This document shows, piece after piece, positions 41,752 to 50,186 of a stretch of 64,000 nucleotides of DNA; positions within the stretch are counted from its first letter, which is position 1; each line of letters begins with the position of its first letter. Source of the DNA: JBBPZA01 sp038199375 (GTDB lineage Bacteria; Actinomycetota; Thermoleophilia; Solirubrobacterales; Solirubrobacteraceae); NCBI GenBank assembly GCA_038199375.1, contig JBBPZA010000114.1, forward strand, positions 19,093 to 83,092, given 5' to 3'. The position numbers and the translations under genes were made by a program. The notes beneath the pieces are model-generated. The model did no database searches and was not told where the DNA came from. It was given only the letters and a program-made list of their open reading frames with translations.

Positions 41752-44547
41752 TCAGTGCTCCAGAAGCTCGCGCAGCACAAAAGGCAGTATCCCTCCGTGG
41801 CGGAAGTACTCCCGCTCCTTGGGCGTGTCGATGCGCACGCGCGCGCGGAAATCGACCTCGTCCGCGCGCACGGTCACTTCGCGCGGGATCTCCTCGGCGC
41901 CCTCGAGGCCCTCGATCGCGAAGGTCTCCTCCCCGCTCAGCCCGAGCGAGGAGGCCGACTCCCCGTCGAGGAACTGGAGCGGCAGCACGCCCATGCCGAC
42001 CAGGTTGGAGCGGTGGATGCGCTCGTAGCTCTCGGCCAGGACCGCGCGGACGCCGAGCAGCTTGGTGCCCTTGGCCGCCCAGTCGCGCGAGGAGCCCGAG
42101 CCGTACTCCTTGCCGGCCAGCACGACGAGCCCCACGCCTCCCTGCGCGTAGCGCATCGCCGCCTCGTAGATCGTGGTCTGCTCACCCGACCCCTCTCCCG
42201 GGCCGAGGTACCGCGTCACGCCCCCTTCCGTGCCCGGCGCGAGCTGGTTGCGAAGCCGTATGTTCGCGAACGTCCCGCGGACCATGACCTCGTGGTTGCC
42301 GCGCCGCGAGCCGTATGAGTTGAAGTCGCGCGGCTCGACGCCGTGCTCGACGAGGTAGCGGCCGGCCGGCGAGTCGCGCTTGATCGACCCCGCCGGGGAG
42401 ATGTGATCGGTGGTGACGCTGTCGCCCAGCAGCGCCAAGACGCGTGCTCCGCCGACGTCCTGGATCGGCTCCGGCTCGCGCTCCATGCCCACGAAGTAGG
42501 GAGGGTCGCGTACATAGGTCGACTGCTCGTCCCATGCGAAGCGGTCGCCGCCGGGGACCTCGAGCGAGCGCCAGTTCTCGTCGCCGTCGAAGACCTCCGC
42601 ATAGCTCGAGCGGAACATGTCCGACTGCACCGCCTCCTCGATCGTGCGATGGATCTCCTCCTGGGAGGGCCACAGGTCGCGCAGGTAGACCGGCTCGCCG
42701 TCGGAGTCCTCGCCCAGCGGGTCGCCATAGAGGTCGATCTCCATCGTCCCCGCCAGCGCGTAGGCGACGCAGAGGGGCGGCGAGGCGAGGTAGTTCATCT
42801 TGACGTCCTGGTTGATGCGCCCCTCGAAGTTCCGGTTGCCCGACAGCACCGAGACCACGGCGAGGTCTGCCTCCTCGACCGCCGCCGAGATCTCCGGCGG
42901 CAGCGGCCCCGAGTTGCCGATGCACGTCGTGCAGCCGTAGCCGACGAGGTGGAAGCCCAGCGCTTCGAGCGGCTCGACCAGGCCGGCACGCTCGTAGTAG
43001 TCCATGACGACCTTGGAGCCGGGCGCCAGCGATGTCTTGACCCAGGGCTTTGATTCGAGGCCCCGCTGCACGGCGTTGCGGGCCAGCAGGCCCGCCGCGA
43101 GCATGACCGAGGGGTTGGAGGTGTTCGTGCAGCTCGTGATCGCCGCGATGACCACGTCGCCGTGGTCGAGCTCGAAGGAGGCGCCGTCCTCCAGGGTCAC
43201 CGGCGTCCCCGCGCGCGGCCGCGCGGCCACCGGGGTCGCCGCCGGCGGCGCCGCTGGCCCACCGGGGGCGTGGATCCCGTGTCCCGGGGCCGAGTCAGAG
43301 GGCGGATCGGAGGCCGGGAAGCTCCCGTCGACGTCCTCGTCGTGGCCGTTCATCTCCGGGGCGAAGCCCTCGAGCGCCTCGCGAAAGCGCTCACGCGACT
43401 CGGTGAGGGCGACCCGGTCCTGCGGGCGCTTGGGCCCCGCCAGGCTGGGGACGACGCTCTCGAGGTCGAGCGCGAGCGTCTCGCTGTAGGCCGGCTCCTC
43501 GCCGCCCTCGTCGTGGAAGAGCCCCTGCTCGCGCGCGTAGGCCTCGACGAGCTCGATCTGCTCGGTCGGGCGGCCCGAGAACTCGAGGTAGCGAAGGGTC
43601 TCGGCGTCGACGGGGAAGATCGCGCAGGTCGAGCCGAACTCGGGCGACATGTTGCCGATGGTGGCCCGGTCGGCCAGCGGCAGGCCGGCGAGGCCCGGCC
43701 CGAAGAACTCCACGAACTTCCCAACGACGCCGCGCGCGCGGAGCATCTCGGTCACGGTGAGCACGAGATCGGTCGCCGTCGAGCCCTCGGGCAGCCGGCC
43801 CTCGAGCCGGAAGCCCACGACCTGGGGGATGAGCATGGACATGGGCTGACCGAGCATCGCCGCCTCGGCCTCGATGCCGCCCACCCCCCAACCCAGCACC
43901 CCGAGCCCGTTGATCATCGTGGTGTGGGAGTCGGTGCCCACCAGGGTGTCGGGGTAGGCCTGACCCTCGTGCTCGAAGACCACGCGGGCGAGGTACTCGA
44001 GGTTGACTTGGTGGACGATCCCGGTGTCCGGGGGGACCACCTTGAACGCCTCGAAGGCCCCCTGGCCCCAGCGCAGGAAGGCGTAGCGCTCGCGATTGCG
44101 CTCGAACTCGAGCTCGGCGTTGCGCGCGAACGCGCCTCGGGTGCCAAAGGCGTCGACCTGCACGGAGTGGTCGATGACCAGCTCGGCGGGCACCCGCGGC
44201 TCGATGCGCGCGGGGTCGCCTCCCATGTCGGCCATGGCGTCGCGCATCGCGGCGAGGTCGACCACGGCCGGGACGCCCGTGAAGTCCTGCATGAGGACGC
44301 GCGCCGGGGTGAAGGCGATCTCGCGGCTCGGCTCGTCGGAGGCGACCCACGTGGCGAGACCCTCGATGTCCTCTGCGTGCACGCTGGAGCCGTCCTCGCA
44401 GCGCAGCAGGTTCTCGAGCAGGATCTTCAGCGAGTAGGGAAGGCGGGCTACGTCCCACCGCGACTGGAGCGCGTCGAGCCGGAAGATCTCGTGCTCGCGC
44501 CCGCCGACCCGGAGGGTGGCGCGCGCATCGAAGCTGTCGGCCGACAT
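41752..44547 (-). CDS. acnA: Aconitate hydratase (AcnA type)
   Basis: A 931-residue TCA-cycle enzyme that interconverts citrate and isocitrate. The three Fe-S ligand cysteines lie in ITSCTNTSNPS and YGCTTCIGNSGPLP. Substrate-binding motifs include PDTLVGTDSHTTMINGLGVL, SVLSGNRNFEGRINQD and KEYGSGSSRDWAAKGTKLLG. It has the domain order of the AcnA/IRP1 class. A Pro/Ala/Asp-rich linker of about 50 residues near residues 385-440 (SDSAPGHGIHAPGGPAAPP) is an unusual insertion. The upstream region (44548-44683) contains copy 1 of the 77-bp repeat, so it lies in the probable leader or promoter region of this gene. Confidence 0.95.
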   Translation of the reverse strand: MSADSFDARATLRVGGREHEIFRLDALQSRWDVARLPYSLKILLENLLRCEDGSSVHAEDIEGLATWVASDEPSREIAFTPARVLMQDFTGVPAVVDLAAMRDAMADMGGDPARIEPRVPAELVIDHSVQVDAFGTRGAFARNAELEFERNRERYAFLRWGQGAFEAFKVVPPDTGIVHQVNLEYLARVVFEHEGQAYPDTLVGTDSHTTMINGLGVLGWGVGGIEAEAAMLGQPMSMLIPQVVGFRLEGRLPEGSTATDLVLTVTEMLRARGVVGKFVEFFGPGLAGLPLADRATIGNMSPEFGSTCAIFPVDAETLRYLEFSGRPTEQIELVEAYAREQGLFHDEGGEEPAYSETLALDLESVVPSLAGPKRPQDRVALTESRERFREALEGFAPEMNGHDEDVDGSFPASDPPSDSAPGHGIHAPGGPAAPPAATPVAARPRAGTPVTLEDGASFELDHGDVVIAAITSCTNTSNPSVMLAAGLLARNAVQRGLESKPWVKTSLAPGSKVVMDYYERAGLVEPLEALGFHLVGYGCTTCIGNSGPLPPEISAAVEEADLAVVSVLSGNRNFEGRINQDVKMNYLASPPLCVAYALAGTMEIDLYGDPLGEDSDGEPVYLRDLWPSQEEIHRTIEEAVQSDMFRSSYAEVFDGDENWRSLEVPGGDRFAWDEQSTYVRDPPYFVGMEREPEPIQDVGGARVLALLGDSVTTDHISPAGSIKRDSPAGRYLVEHGVEPRDFNSYGSRRGNHEVMVRGTFANIRLRNQLAPGTEGGVTRYLGPGEGSGEQTTIYEAAMRYAQGGVGLVVLAGKEYGSGSSRDWAAKGTKLLGVRAVLAESYERIHRSNLVGMGVLPLQFLDGESASSLGLSGEETFAIEGLEGAEEIPREVTVRADEVDFRARVRIDTPKEREYFRHGGILPFVLRELLEH

Positions 44548-44581
44548 GGCCTCCAGTCTCGCAGGAGCGCAGACCTCGCGG

Positions 44582-44658
44582 CTGCTCGGCGACGCCGTCC
44601 TGGATCGTGCTCGCTATGCGATGTCAGGACAGGACAGCGGGCCGGGCTCCGTGTAAAG
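44582..44658. repeat. 77-bp structured element, copy 1
   Basis: About 77 bp of strong similarity to 58506-58582, with no length change between copies. Near-perfect outer arms GCCGTCCTG (44594-44602) and CAGGACAGC (44630-44638) flank an inner hairpin TCGC-TAT-GCGA (44611-44621). Read on the minus strand, the one mismatched outer pair becomes a G-U wobble, while copy 2 has a perfect pair, so the pairing looks conserved. It sits between the end of the ybdK-like gene and the start of aconitase (both minus strand), that is, in the aconitase upstream region. Possible explanations are a regulatory RNA/leader, a REP/MITE-type repeat or a protein-binding site. Confidence 0.75.
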
Positions 44659-44683
44659 CGCGCGCGTCCGCGGCCCACTCGGG

Positions 44684-45859
44684 CTAGGAGCCGGACCCGT
44701 CCAGCCTGGCCACGCCCGGCCCGGAGGCCGTGAAGGCGTCGGCCAGCGCCTCGACCAAGCCGTGCAGGCGTCTGGGCCGGCGGGCGACCGCGAGCTGGTC
44801 GATCGCGCCCGGAGCGGCGGCGTGGGGGCGCAGCGCCTGGAGCTCTGCGTGGCAGCCCAGATCCTGGGCGTGCGGCTCGAGCCGCTCGAGCAGCGGCTCG
44901 AGCAGCGTGCGGGCCGGCACCCGGCGCCCGCCGATGGGGTCGATGAACTCGGCCTCCATGCCGTCGCGCGCGGCGATGAAGCGGTTCTCGTCGAGCACCT
45001 CGGGGGTGTCGAGCAGCTCGGGCGACAGGAAGCCCTCCTCGAGCTCGAGGCGAACGATCGACTGGACGAAAGCGACGAGCGACGCCGTCTGGTCGACCGT
45101 GGTCTGCGCGTCCATGATTCGCACCTCGACCGTCCCGAGAGCCGGCTGGGGGCGAACGTCCCACCACAGGAAGGTGTGCTCGGGGAACGCGTCGCAGCGA
45201 ATGAGCAGGTCGACGGTGTTCGCGTAGTCGGCGTAGTCGTCGAACGCGCGCGGGATCCCGACGCGCGGAAAGGCCTGAAAGAGCGGTGTGCGGGCCGAGG
45301 CCAGCCCCGTGTCCCGACCCTGCCAGAACGGCGAGTTGGCCGACAGCGCGAGCAGCATCGGCAGGTGGCCGCGCAGCGCGTTCATCGCCCGGATGGCCGC
45401 GTCGGGGTCGTCGACCCCGACGTGCACGTGCAGTGCGGCCGTCGGCTCGCGGCGGGCGAGCTCGCGCATGGAGCCGTAGACGAAGCCCTGACGCTCGCCG
45501 CCCGAGACGACGGTGTCATGCCAGACCGCGAAAGGATGGGTCCCGGCGCTGGCGGCGCGCAGGTTCTTGGTGCGCAGCTCCTTCTCGAGCATCCGCCGGG
45601 AGCCGAGCAGCTCCTGCGCGGCCGAGGACACGGTTTGGTGGACGCGCGTGCGCAGCTCGATGACCGAGCCGTGGGTCTCGTGGGTGACGCTGTCGGCCAG
45701 CTCGCGGCTCAGTGACGGGAGGACGGTGTCGGCCGCGTGCGCGAGCGACCAGCCGTGGCACTCGAGGAGCATGACCTCCTCCTCGACACCGAGCGTGTAC
45801 GCGGTCGCGGGCTCTCCCCCGTTCCACTGCGCCCACGTGGTGACCGCGGGCGCGGTCAT
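44684..45859 (-). CDS. YbdK-like carboxylate-amine ligase (glutamate-cysteine ligase family GCS2)
   Basis: A 391-residue ATP-dependent ligase of the GCS2 family. It starts MTAPAVTTWAQWNGGEPA and has the ATP/metal motif TLGVEEEVMLLE, then ESPEV-type elements: VTHETHGSVIELRTRVHQ, AALHVHVGVDDPDAAIRAMN, GTVEVRIMDAQTTVDQTASL. Members join the gamma-carboxyl of glutamate to an amine, cysteine in the classical case. The ATG at 45859 overlaps the stop of the upstream amidotransferase gene by 4 bp (ATGA). Last gene of the three-gene minus-strand operon. The amine acceptor is not determinable here. Confidence 0.9.
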   Translation of the reverse strand: MTAPAVTTWAQWNGGEPATAYTLGVEEEVMLLECHGWSLAHAADTVLPSLSRELADSVTHETHGSVIELRTRVHQTVSSAAQELLGSRRMLEKELRTKNLRAASAGTHPFAVWHDTVVSGGERQGFVYGSMRELARREPTAALHVHVGVDDPDAAIRAMNALRGHLPMLLALSANSPFWQGRDTGLASARTPLFQAFPRVGIPRAFDDYADYANTVDLLIRCDAFPEHTFLWWDVRPQPALGTVEVRIMDAQTTVDQTASLVAFVQSIVRLELEEGFLSPELLDTPEVLDENRFIAARDGMEAEFIDPIGGRRVPARTLLEPLLERLEPHAQDLGCHAELQALRPHAAAPGAIDQLAVARRPRRLHGLVEALADAFTASGPGVARLDGSGS

Positions 45860-46683
45860 GCGACCCTTCGCACGGGCAGGGGTGCCGGCACAGCGGCGGC
45901 CGGCGCTCTCTGCGCTGCGAGCGTCGCTCCGTGGTCGCGGGCCGCCTCGACGAACGCCTCGAAGAGCGCCATCTGCGGCCGCCGGGCGACGAGGCACTCG
46001 GCGTGCCACTGCACGCCGACCAGGAACGGTCGGCCCGGTGCCTCGACGCCCTCGACGACCCCGTCGGGGGCAAACGCGACCGCGCGAAGGCCCGAGCCCA
46101 GCCGGCGGACTGACTGGTGGTGGAAGGAGTTGACTCGCAGCATGCGCCGCTTGCCCAGGATGCGCGCGAGCTTGGTGGCCGGCTCGACGTCGACGGAGTG
46201 GGTCACGCGCTCGCCGGGCCCGGTCTGGCGGTGCTGGCATTCGGTCCCGGCCCGGTCGGGCAGGTGCTGGTAGAGGGTGCCGCCGCGAGCGACGTTGATC
46301 GCCTGCATACCGCGGCAGATCGCGAGGATCGGCAGCGCGCGCCGATCGGCCTCACGGGCCACCGCGAGCTCGAAGCGGTCGAGGTCGGGCTCGGTGGGCC
46401 CCAGGTGGGGATTGCGGCGCTTGGCGCGGTAGGTGTCGGGGTCCAGGTCGGGCCCGCCCGAGAGGCAGATCCCGCTCAGGCGGTCGAGCAGCGGCTCGAC
46501 GGCCGCGAGCTCGAGCGGTGGCATAACGACGGGGATCCCGCCCGCCGCCTCGATCGCCCACAGGTACTTCATCCCGAGCGCCATCTCGCGGTCGATCGGC
46601 GGCTCTCCTTCCGGCGTCGGCTGCACGCGCGCCGCGGCGCGGACCTCCGAGGTCGACACCCCGATCAGGGGCCGCTCCTTCAC
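45856..46683 (-). CDS. Gamma-glutamyl hydrolase-like class I glutamine amidotransferase (peptidase C26)
   Basis: A 275-residue protein from a GTG start (MKERPLIGVSTSEVRAAARV). Catalytic Cys 123 is in AICRGMQAINVARGG, with His 227 and Glu 229 in GVQWHAECL. The family includes PuuD, which cleaves gamma-glutamyl-GABA, and other gamma-glutamyl hydrolases. The start overlaps the ATP-grasp stop (GTGA) and the stop overlaps the ybdK-like start (ATGA), so the three are tightly coupled. A role in releasing glutamate from gamma-glutamyl compounds fits both neighbours, but the substrate is inferred. Confidence 0.88.
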   Translation of the reverse strand: MKERPLIGVSTSEVRAAARVQPTPEGEPPIDREMALGMKYLWAIEAAGGIPVVMPPLELAAVEPLLDRLSGICLSGGPDLDPDTYRAKRRNPHLGPTEPDLDRFELAVAREADRRALPILAICRGMQAINVARGGTLYQHLPDRAGTECQHRQTGPGERVTHSVDVEPATKLARILGKRRMLRVNSFHHQSVRRLGSGLRAVAFAPDGVVEGVEAPGRPFLVGVQWHAECLVARRPQMALFEAFVEAARDHGATLAAQRAPAAAVPAPLPVRRVA

Positions 46684-48110
46684 GACGGCATCACCCATGT
46701 GTCCTTGCCGCCTCCGTTCTGCGACGAGTTGACCACCATCGCGCCGGCGCCGAATGCGACCCGGGTCAGCCCTCCGGGAAGCACCGCGACGCGGGCGCCG
46801 CTGTAGGCAAAGGGTCGCAGGTCTACGTGCCTGGGCTCCAGCCGGCCGTCGACGACCGTCGGATGGCGCGAGAGGGCGACGGTCTCCTGCGCGATGAAGC
46901 GTTGGGGTTCGGCGAGAACGGCCTCGCGCACCTCGGCGACCTGCTGGTCGGTCGCGTGCGGACAGATCACCACGCCCTCCCCCCCGTAGCCGGCGCGCGG
47001 CTTGACGACGAGCTCCTCCAGCCGCTCGAGCGCACCGGGCAGTACCTGGGGGTCGCCGAGGTCGTAGGTCGGCACGGACGGGAGCACCGGCGCCTCGCCC
47101 AGGTAGAAGTGGATCATCTCCTCGACGTAAGCGTGGGCGAGCTTGTCGTCGGCCACGCCCGTGCCAAAGCCGTTGGCCAGCCCGATGCGCCCTTCGCGCC
47201 ACGGCTCGAGCAGCGCCTCCCCGACGACGGTGAGCTCGTCGCCGATCGCGAGGCGATCGAGGTCGGTACGCCGGTAGACGACGTCGACCCGCCTCTTTCC
47301 CTCCTCGAGGCACGCGAAGAGCCCGGAGCCACGCCGTTCGAGGTCTCCCAGGGTCAGGATCGGCACCTCGAGGCGCTCCGCGAGCACGCGGTGCTCCCAC
47401 CATGCGCTGTTGCCCGGCCCGTCGGAGAGCAGCACGACGAACGGCTCGTCGACCCCCTCGGGCGCCGCGTCGCGAAGGGCCGCGCCGAGCAGCTCGAAGG
47501 CGAGCGGGTCGACGGGGCGCGGGTCCAGGCCAGCGCTCCCCTCCTCGGCCAGCGCCCCGGCGACCTTCTCGCGCGCCGCCAGCGCGTAGGCGACGCCCGA
47601 CGGGGTGCGCAGGTTGTCCTCCAGAACCGCGAAGCGCCCGTCGGCGCCGCGGACGAGGTCGAGCCCGGCGACGGTCGCCCACGCGTCGTGGCGCACGTCT
47701 ACGCCTGCGAGCAGCGGCTCGTGGTACTCGGCCTCGTCGACCACACGGGCCGGCACGACGCCTTCGCGCACGATCCGGCGATCTGCGTAGACGTCGGCGA
47801 CGAACGCGTTGAGCGCCCGCACGCGCTGGGCGATCCCGCGCTCGAGCGGCGTCCACTCGTCGGCGGCGATGACGCGGGGCACCGGATCGACGAGGAAGGG
47901 CCTCACGCCGCCCGCACCCGCGAAGACCACGCCGTCGGCCTCCATCTCCTCGACCAGCGCCGCACGCCGCCCCTCGAGGTCCTCGCGCGTAAGCTCGTCG
48001 AGCAGCGCCGAGTAGTGCGGACGGGCCTCACCGCGGCCCGAGAACGCCTCGTCCCAGAAGCCGGCCGGCTCGTAGCTCTCGAGGAGATCGGATTGCAGCG
48101 CGCGATTCAC
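46680..48110 (-). CDS. Circularly permuted ATP-grasp amide ligase
   Basis: A 476-residue protein of the circularly permuted type 2 ATP-grasp family. Signatures include WTPLERGIAQRVRALNAFVA, RIVREGVVPARVV, FAVLEDNLRTPSGVAYALA, LANGFGTGVADDKLAHAYVE, VVKPRAGYGGEGVVICPH and the C-terminal GGLTRVAFGAGAMVVNSSQN. These enzymes make amide bonds, often in peptide-tagging or antibiotic-like clusters together with alpha-E proteins or transglutaminases, neither of which is here. GTG start, MNRALQSDLLESYEPAGFW; no obvious Shine-Dalgarno sequence. First gene of the minus-strand operon, facing the hydantoinase genes across 105 bp. Confidence 0.88.
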   Translation of the reverse strand: MNRALQSDLLESYEPAGFWDEAFSGRGEARPHYSALLDELTREDLEGRRAALVEEMEADGVVFAGAGGVRPFLVDPVPRVIAADEWTPLERGIAQRVRALNAFVADVYADRRIVREGVVPARVVDEAEYHEPLLAGVDVRHDAWATVAGLDLVRGADGRFAVLEDNLRTPSGVAYALAAREKVAGALAEEGSAGLDPRPVDPLAFELLGAALRDAAPEGVDEPFVVLLSDGPGNSAWWEHRVLAERLEVPILTLGDLERRGSGLFACLEEGKRRVDVVYRRTDLDRLAIGDELTVVGEALLEPWREGRIGLANGFGTGVADDKLAHAYVEEMIHFYLGEAPVLPSVPTYDLGDPQVLPGALERLEELVVKPRAGYGGEGVVICPHATDQQVAEVREAVLAEPQRFIAQETVALSRHPTVVDGRLEPRHVDLRPFAYSGARVAVLPGGLTRVAFGAGAMVVNSSQNGGGKDTWVMPS

Positions 48111-48215
48111 AGGAGGGTGGTCCCCAAGATCGCCGGACTCTATGCCCAACCGGGGCGATCCTTCGTTGGACCGGCGGTCCAAACGCAGGTGGACCTCGGG
48201 TAGAGCTTCGCGCCC

Positions 48216-50186
48216 ATGCCTGGTCCAATGCGCCTGGGAGTCGACGTCGGCGGGACGTTCACCGACCTCGCCGCGCTGGTCGACGGGGAGCTGCGCACCG
48301 CCAAGGTGCCCTCGACGCCGCGCGACCAGTCCGAGGGCGTCATGGGCTGCATCGACGCCGCGGAGATCGAGCCCGACGACGTCGCGGCCTTCGCCCACGG
48401 GATGACGGTGGCCACCAACGCGCTGCTCGAGCGTCGGGGCGCCCGCACCGCGCTCGTGACCACCGCGGGCTTCCGCGACGTCATCGAGATCGGCCGCCAG
48501 GAAAGGCCGTCGCTCTACAACCTGTCTCAGGGCCGGCCGGCCCCGCTCGTGCCCCGTGAGCTGCGCTTCACGGTCTCCGAGCGCATGGGCCCCGAGGGCG
48601 AGCTCTGCCCGCTCGAGGAGTCCAGCGTGCGCGCGGCGGTCGACGCCGTGCGCGAGGCGGAGGTCGATGCGGTCGCCGTCTGCCTGCTGTTCTCCTTCCT
48701 GCACCCCGAGCACGAGCGCGCCGTCGGAGAGGCACTGCGCAGCGCGCTGCCCGAGCTGCGCGTCTCGCTCTCGAGCGAGGTGCTGCCCGAGCTGCGCGAG
48801 TACGAGCGCTTCTCTACCACCGTGGCCGACGCCTACCTCTCGCCTTCCCTTTCCGCCTACCTCTCGCGGCTGGCCCAGCGGACGGGGGAGGCGGGCATTC
48901 CGTCTCCGCTGGTCATGCAGTCCTCCGGCGGGGTCGTCGACCTCGACGCGGCCGTCGCCCAAGCCGCCGCCTGCCTGCTCTCCGGTCCGGCGGGCGGGGT
49001 GGTCGGCGCGGCGCACGTCGCCCGCGCCTCGGGCTACGAGGACGTGCTGAGCTTTGACATGGGCGGCACGAGCACCGACGTGGCGCCGATCGTCGGCGGC
49101 GAAGCGCAGACGACCACCGAGGCGGTCGTCGCCGGGGTCCCGATCAAGCTGCCGATGGTCGACGTCCACACGGTGAGCGCGGGAGGCGGCTCGATCGCAC
49201 GGGCCGACGAGGGCGGCGCGCTGCGGGTCGGGCCACGCTCTGCGGGCGCCGACCCGGGCCCGGCCGCCTACGGGCGCGGCGGCGAGGAGCCGACGGTGAC
49301 CGACGCCAACCTCTTCCTCGGCCACCTCGGCGACGGGGCGCGGCTGGGGGGCGATCTGCGCCTCGACCGCGACCTGGCCGAGGCGGCGCTCGCGCGGCTG
49401 GGTGAGCGGCTGGCGCTCGACGCGCTCGAGACCGCGCGGGGGATCGTGCGGGTGGCCGACGCCGAGATGGTGCGCGCTCTGCGGGTCATCAGCGTGCAGC
49501 GCGGCCTCGACCCCCGAGACTTCGCGCTCGTCGCCTTCGGCGGCGCGGGCGCGATGCACGCGTGCTCGCTGGCGCGCGAGCTGGGCATGGGGACGGTGCT
49601 CGTCCCGCGTGCCGGCGGGGTGCTCAGCGCGTTGGGGCTGGCGATGTCCGACGCGCGCCGCGACTATGTCGCGCCGCTGCTCGGCGAGATCGACGAAGAC
49701 CGCCTCGCGGCAGCGTGCGCGGAGCTCGAGCGGGCGGCCCGCGAGGAGCTCGACGACCCGGTCTGCCGGCGGCGCGCGGACCTGCGCTACCGCCGCCAGT
49801 CCTTCGAGCTGACCGTGGACGCCGACGACCCGGCCGCCCTCGCCGACCGCTTCCACGAGGCCCACGAGCGCCGCTACGGCTACCGGATGGACGAGGAGTC
49901 GATCGAGCTGGTGGCGGTGCGGGTGGTCGCGACGGTGGAGGTGGCAAAGCCCGAGCTGCGCGAGGAGCCCGCGGCAGAGGAGCCCGCGCCGGAGCGTCGG
50001 ACGATCCACGTCGAGGACCAGGGATGGACGGAGGTCGAGCTCTGGCAGCGAACCGCGCTGGGCGCCGGCTCCCGCGTAGAGGGTCCTGCCCTCGTCGAGC
50101 TCCCCGAGGCGACGTGCGTCGTCGCGCCGGGGTGGAGCGGAGCGATCGACGGAGCAGGGACGCTCGTGCTGGAGGACGCGTCGTGA
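48216..50186 (+). CDS. hyuA: Hydantoinase/5-oxoprolinase subunit A
   Basis: A 656-residue protein with the ASKHA-type ATPase fold of HyuA: MRLGVDVGGTFTDLAALVDG (phosphate 1), NALLERRGARTALVTTAGF, SFDMGGTSTDVAPIVGGEA (phosphate 2), TVSAGGGSIARADEGGALRV and FALVAFGGAGAMHACSLARE. It uses ATP to open a lactam ring such as 5-oxoproline or hydantoin, together with subunit B. It ends with the final A of TGA overlapping the subunit B ATG. The ATG at 48216 gives MPGPMRLGV; ATG 48228 is equally possible. The specific substrate among oxoprolines, hydantoins and related lactams is not determined. Confidence 0.93.
   Translation: MPGPMRLGVDVGGTFTDLAALVDGELRTAKVPSTPRDQSEGVMGCIDAAEIEPDDVAAFAHGMTVATNALLERRGARTALVTTAGFRDVIEIGRQERPSLYNLSQGRPAPLVPRELRFTVSERMGPEGELCPLEESSVRAAVDAVREAEVDAVAVCLLFSFLHPEHERAVGEALRSALPELRVSLSSEVLPELREYERFSTTVADAYLSPSLSAYLSRLAQRTGEAGIPSPLVMQSSGGVVDLDAAVAQAAACLLSGPAGGVVGAAHVARASGYEDVLSFDMGGTSTDVAPIVGGEAQTTTEAVVAGVPIKLPMVDVHTVSAGGGSIARADEGGALRVGPRSAGADPGPAAYGRGGEEPTVTDANLFLGHLGDGARLGGDLRLDRDLAEAALARLGERLALDALETARGIVRVADAEMVRALRVISVQRGLDPRDFALVAFGGAGAMHACSLARELGMGTVLVPRAGGVLSALGLAMSDARRDYVAPLLGEIDEDRLAAACAELERAAREELDDPVCRRRADLRYRRQSFELTVDADDPAALADRFHEAHERRYGYRMDEESIELVAVRVVATVEVAKPELREEPAAEEPAPERRTIHVEDQGWTEVELWQRTALGAGSRVEGPALVELPEATCVVAPGWSGAIDGAGTLVLEDAS

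Noticed and set aside
46680..50009. A 1109-residue minus-strand frame joining the ATP-grasp gene to sequence opposite hyuA
   Set aside because: Only the last ~476 residues show ATP-grasp motifs; the rest is antisense to hyuA and is Gly/Arg-rich shadow sequence. The real start is the GTG at 48110.
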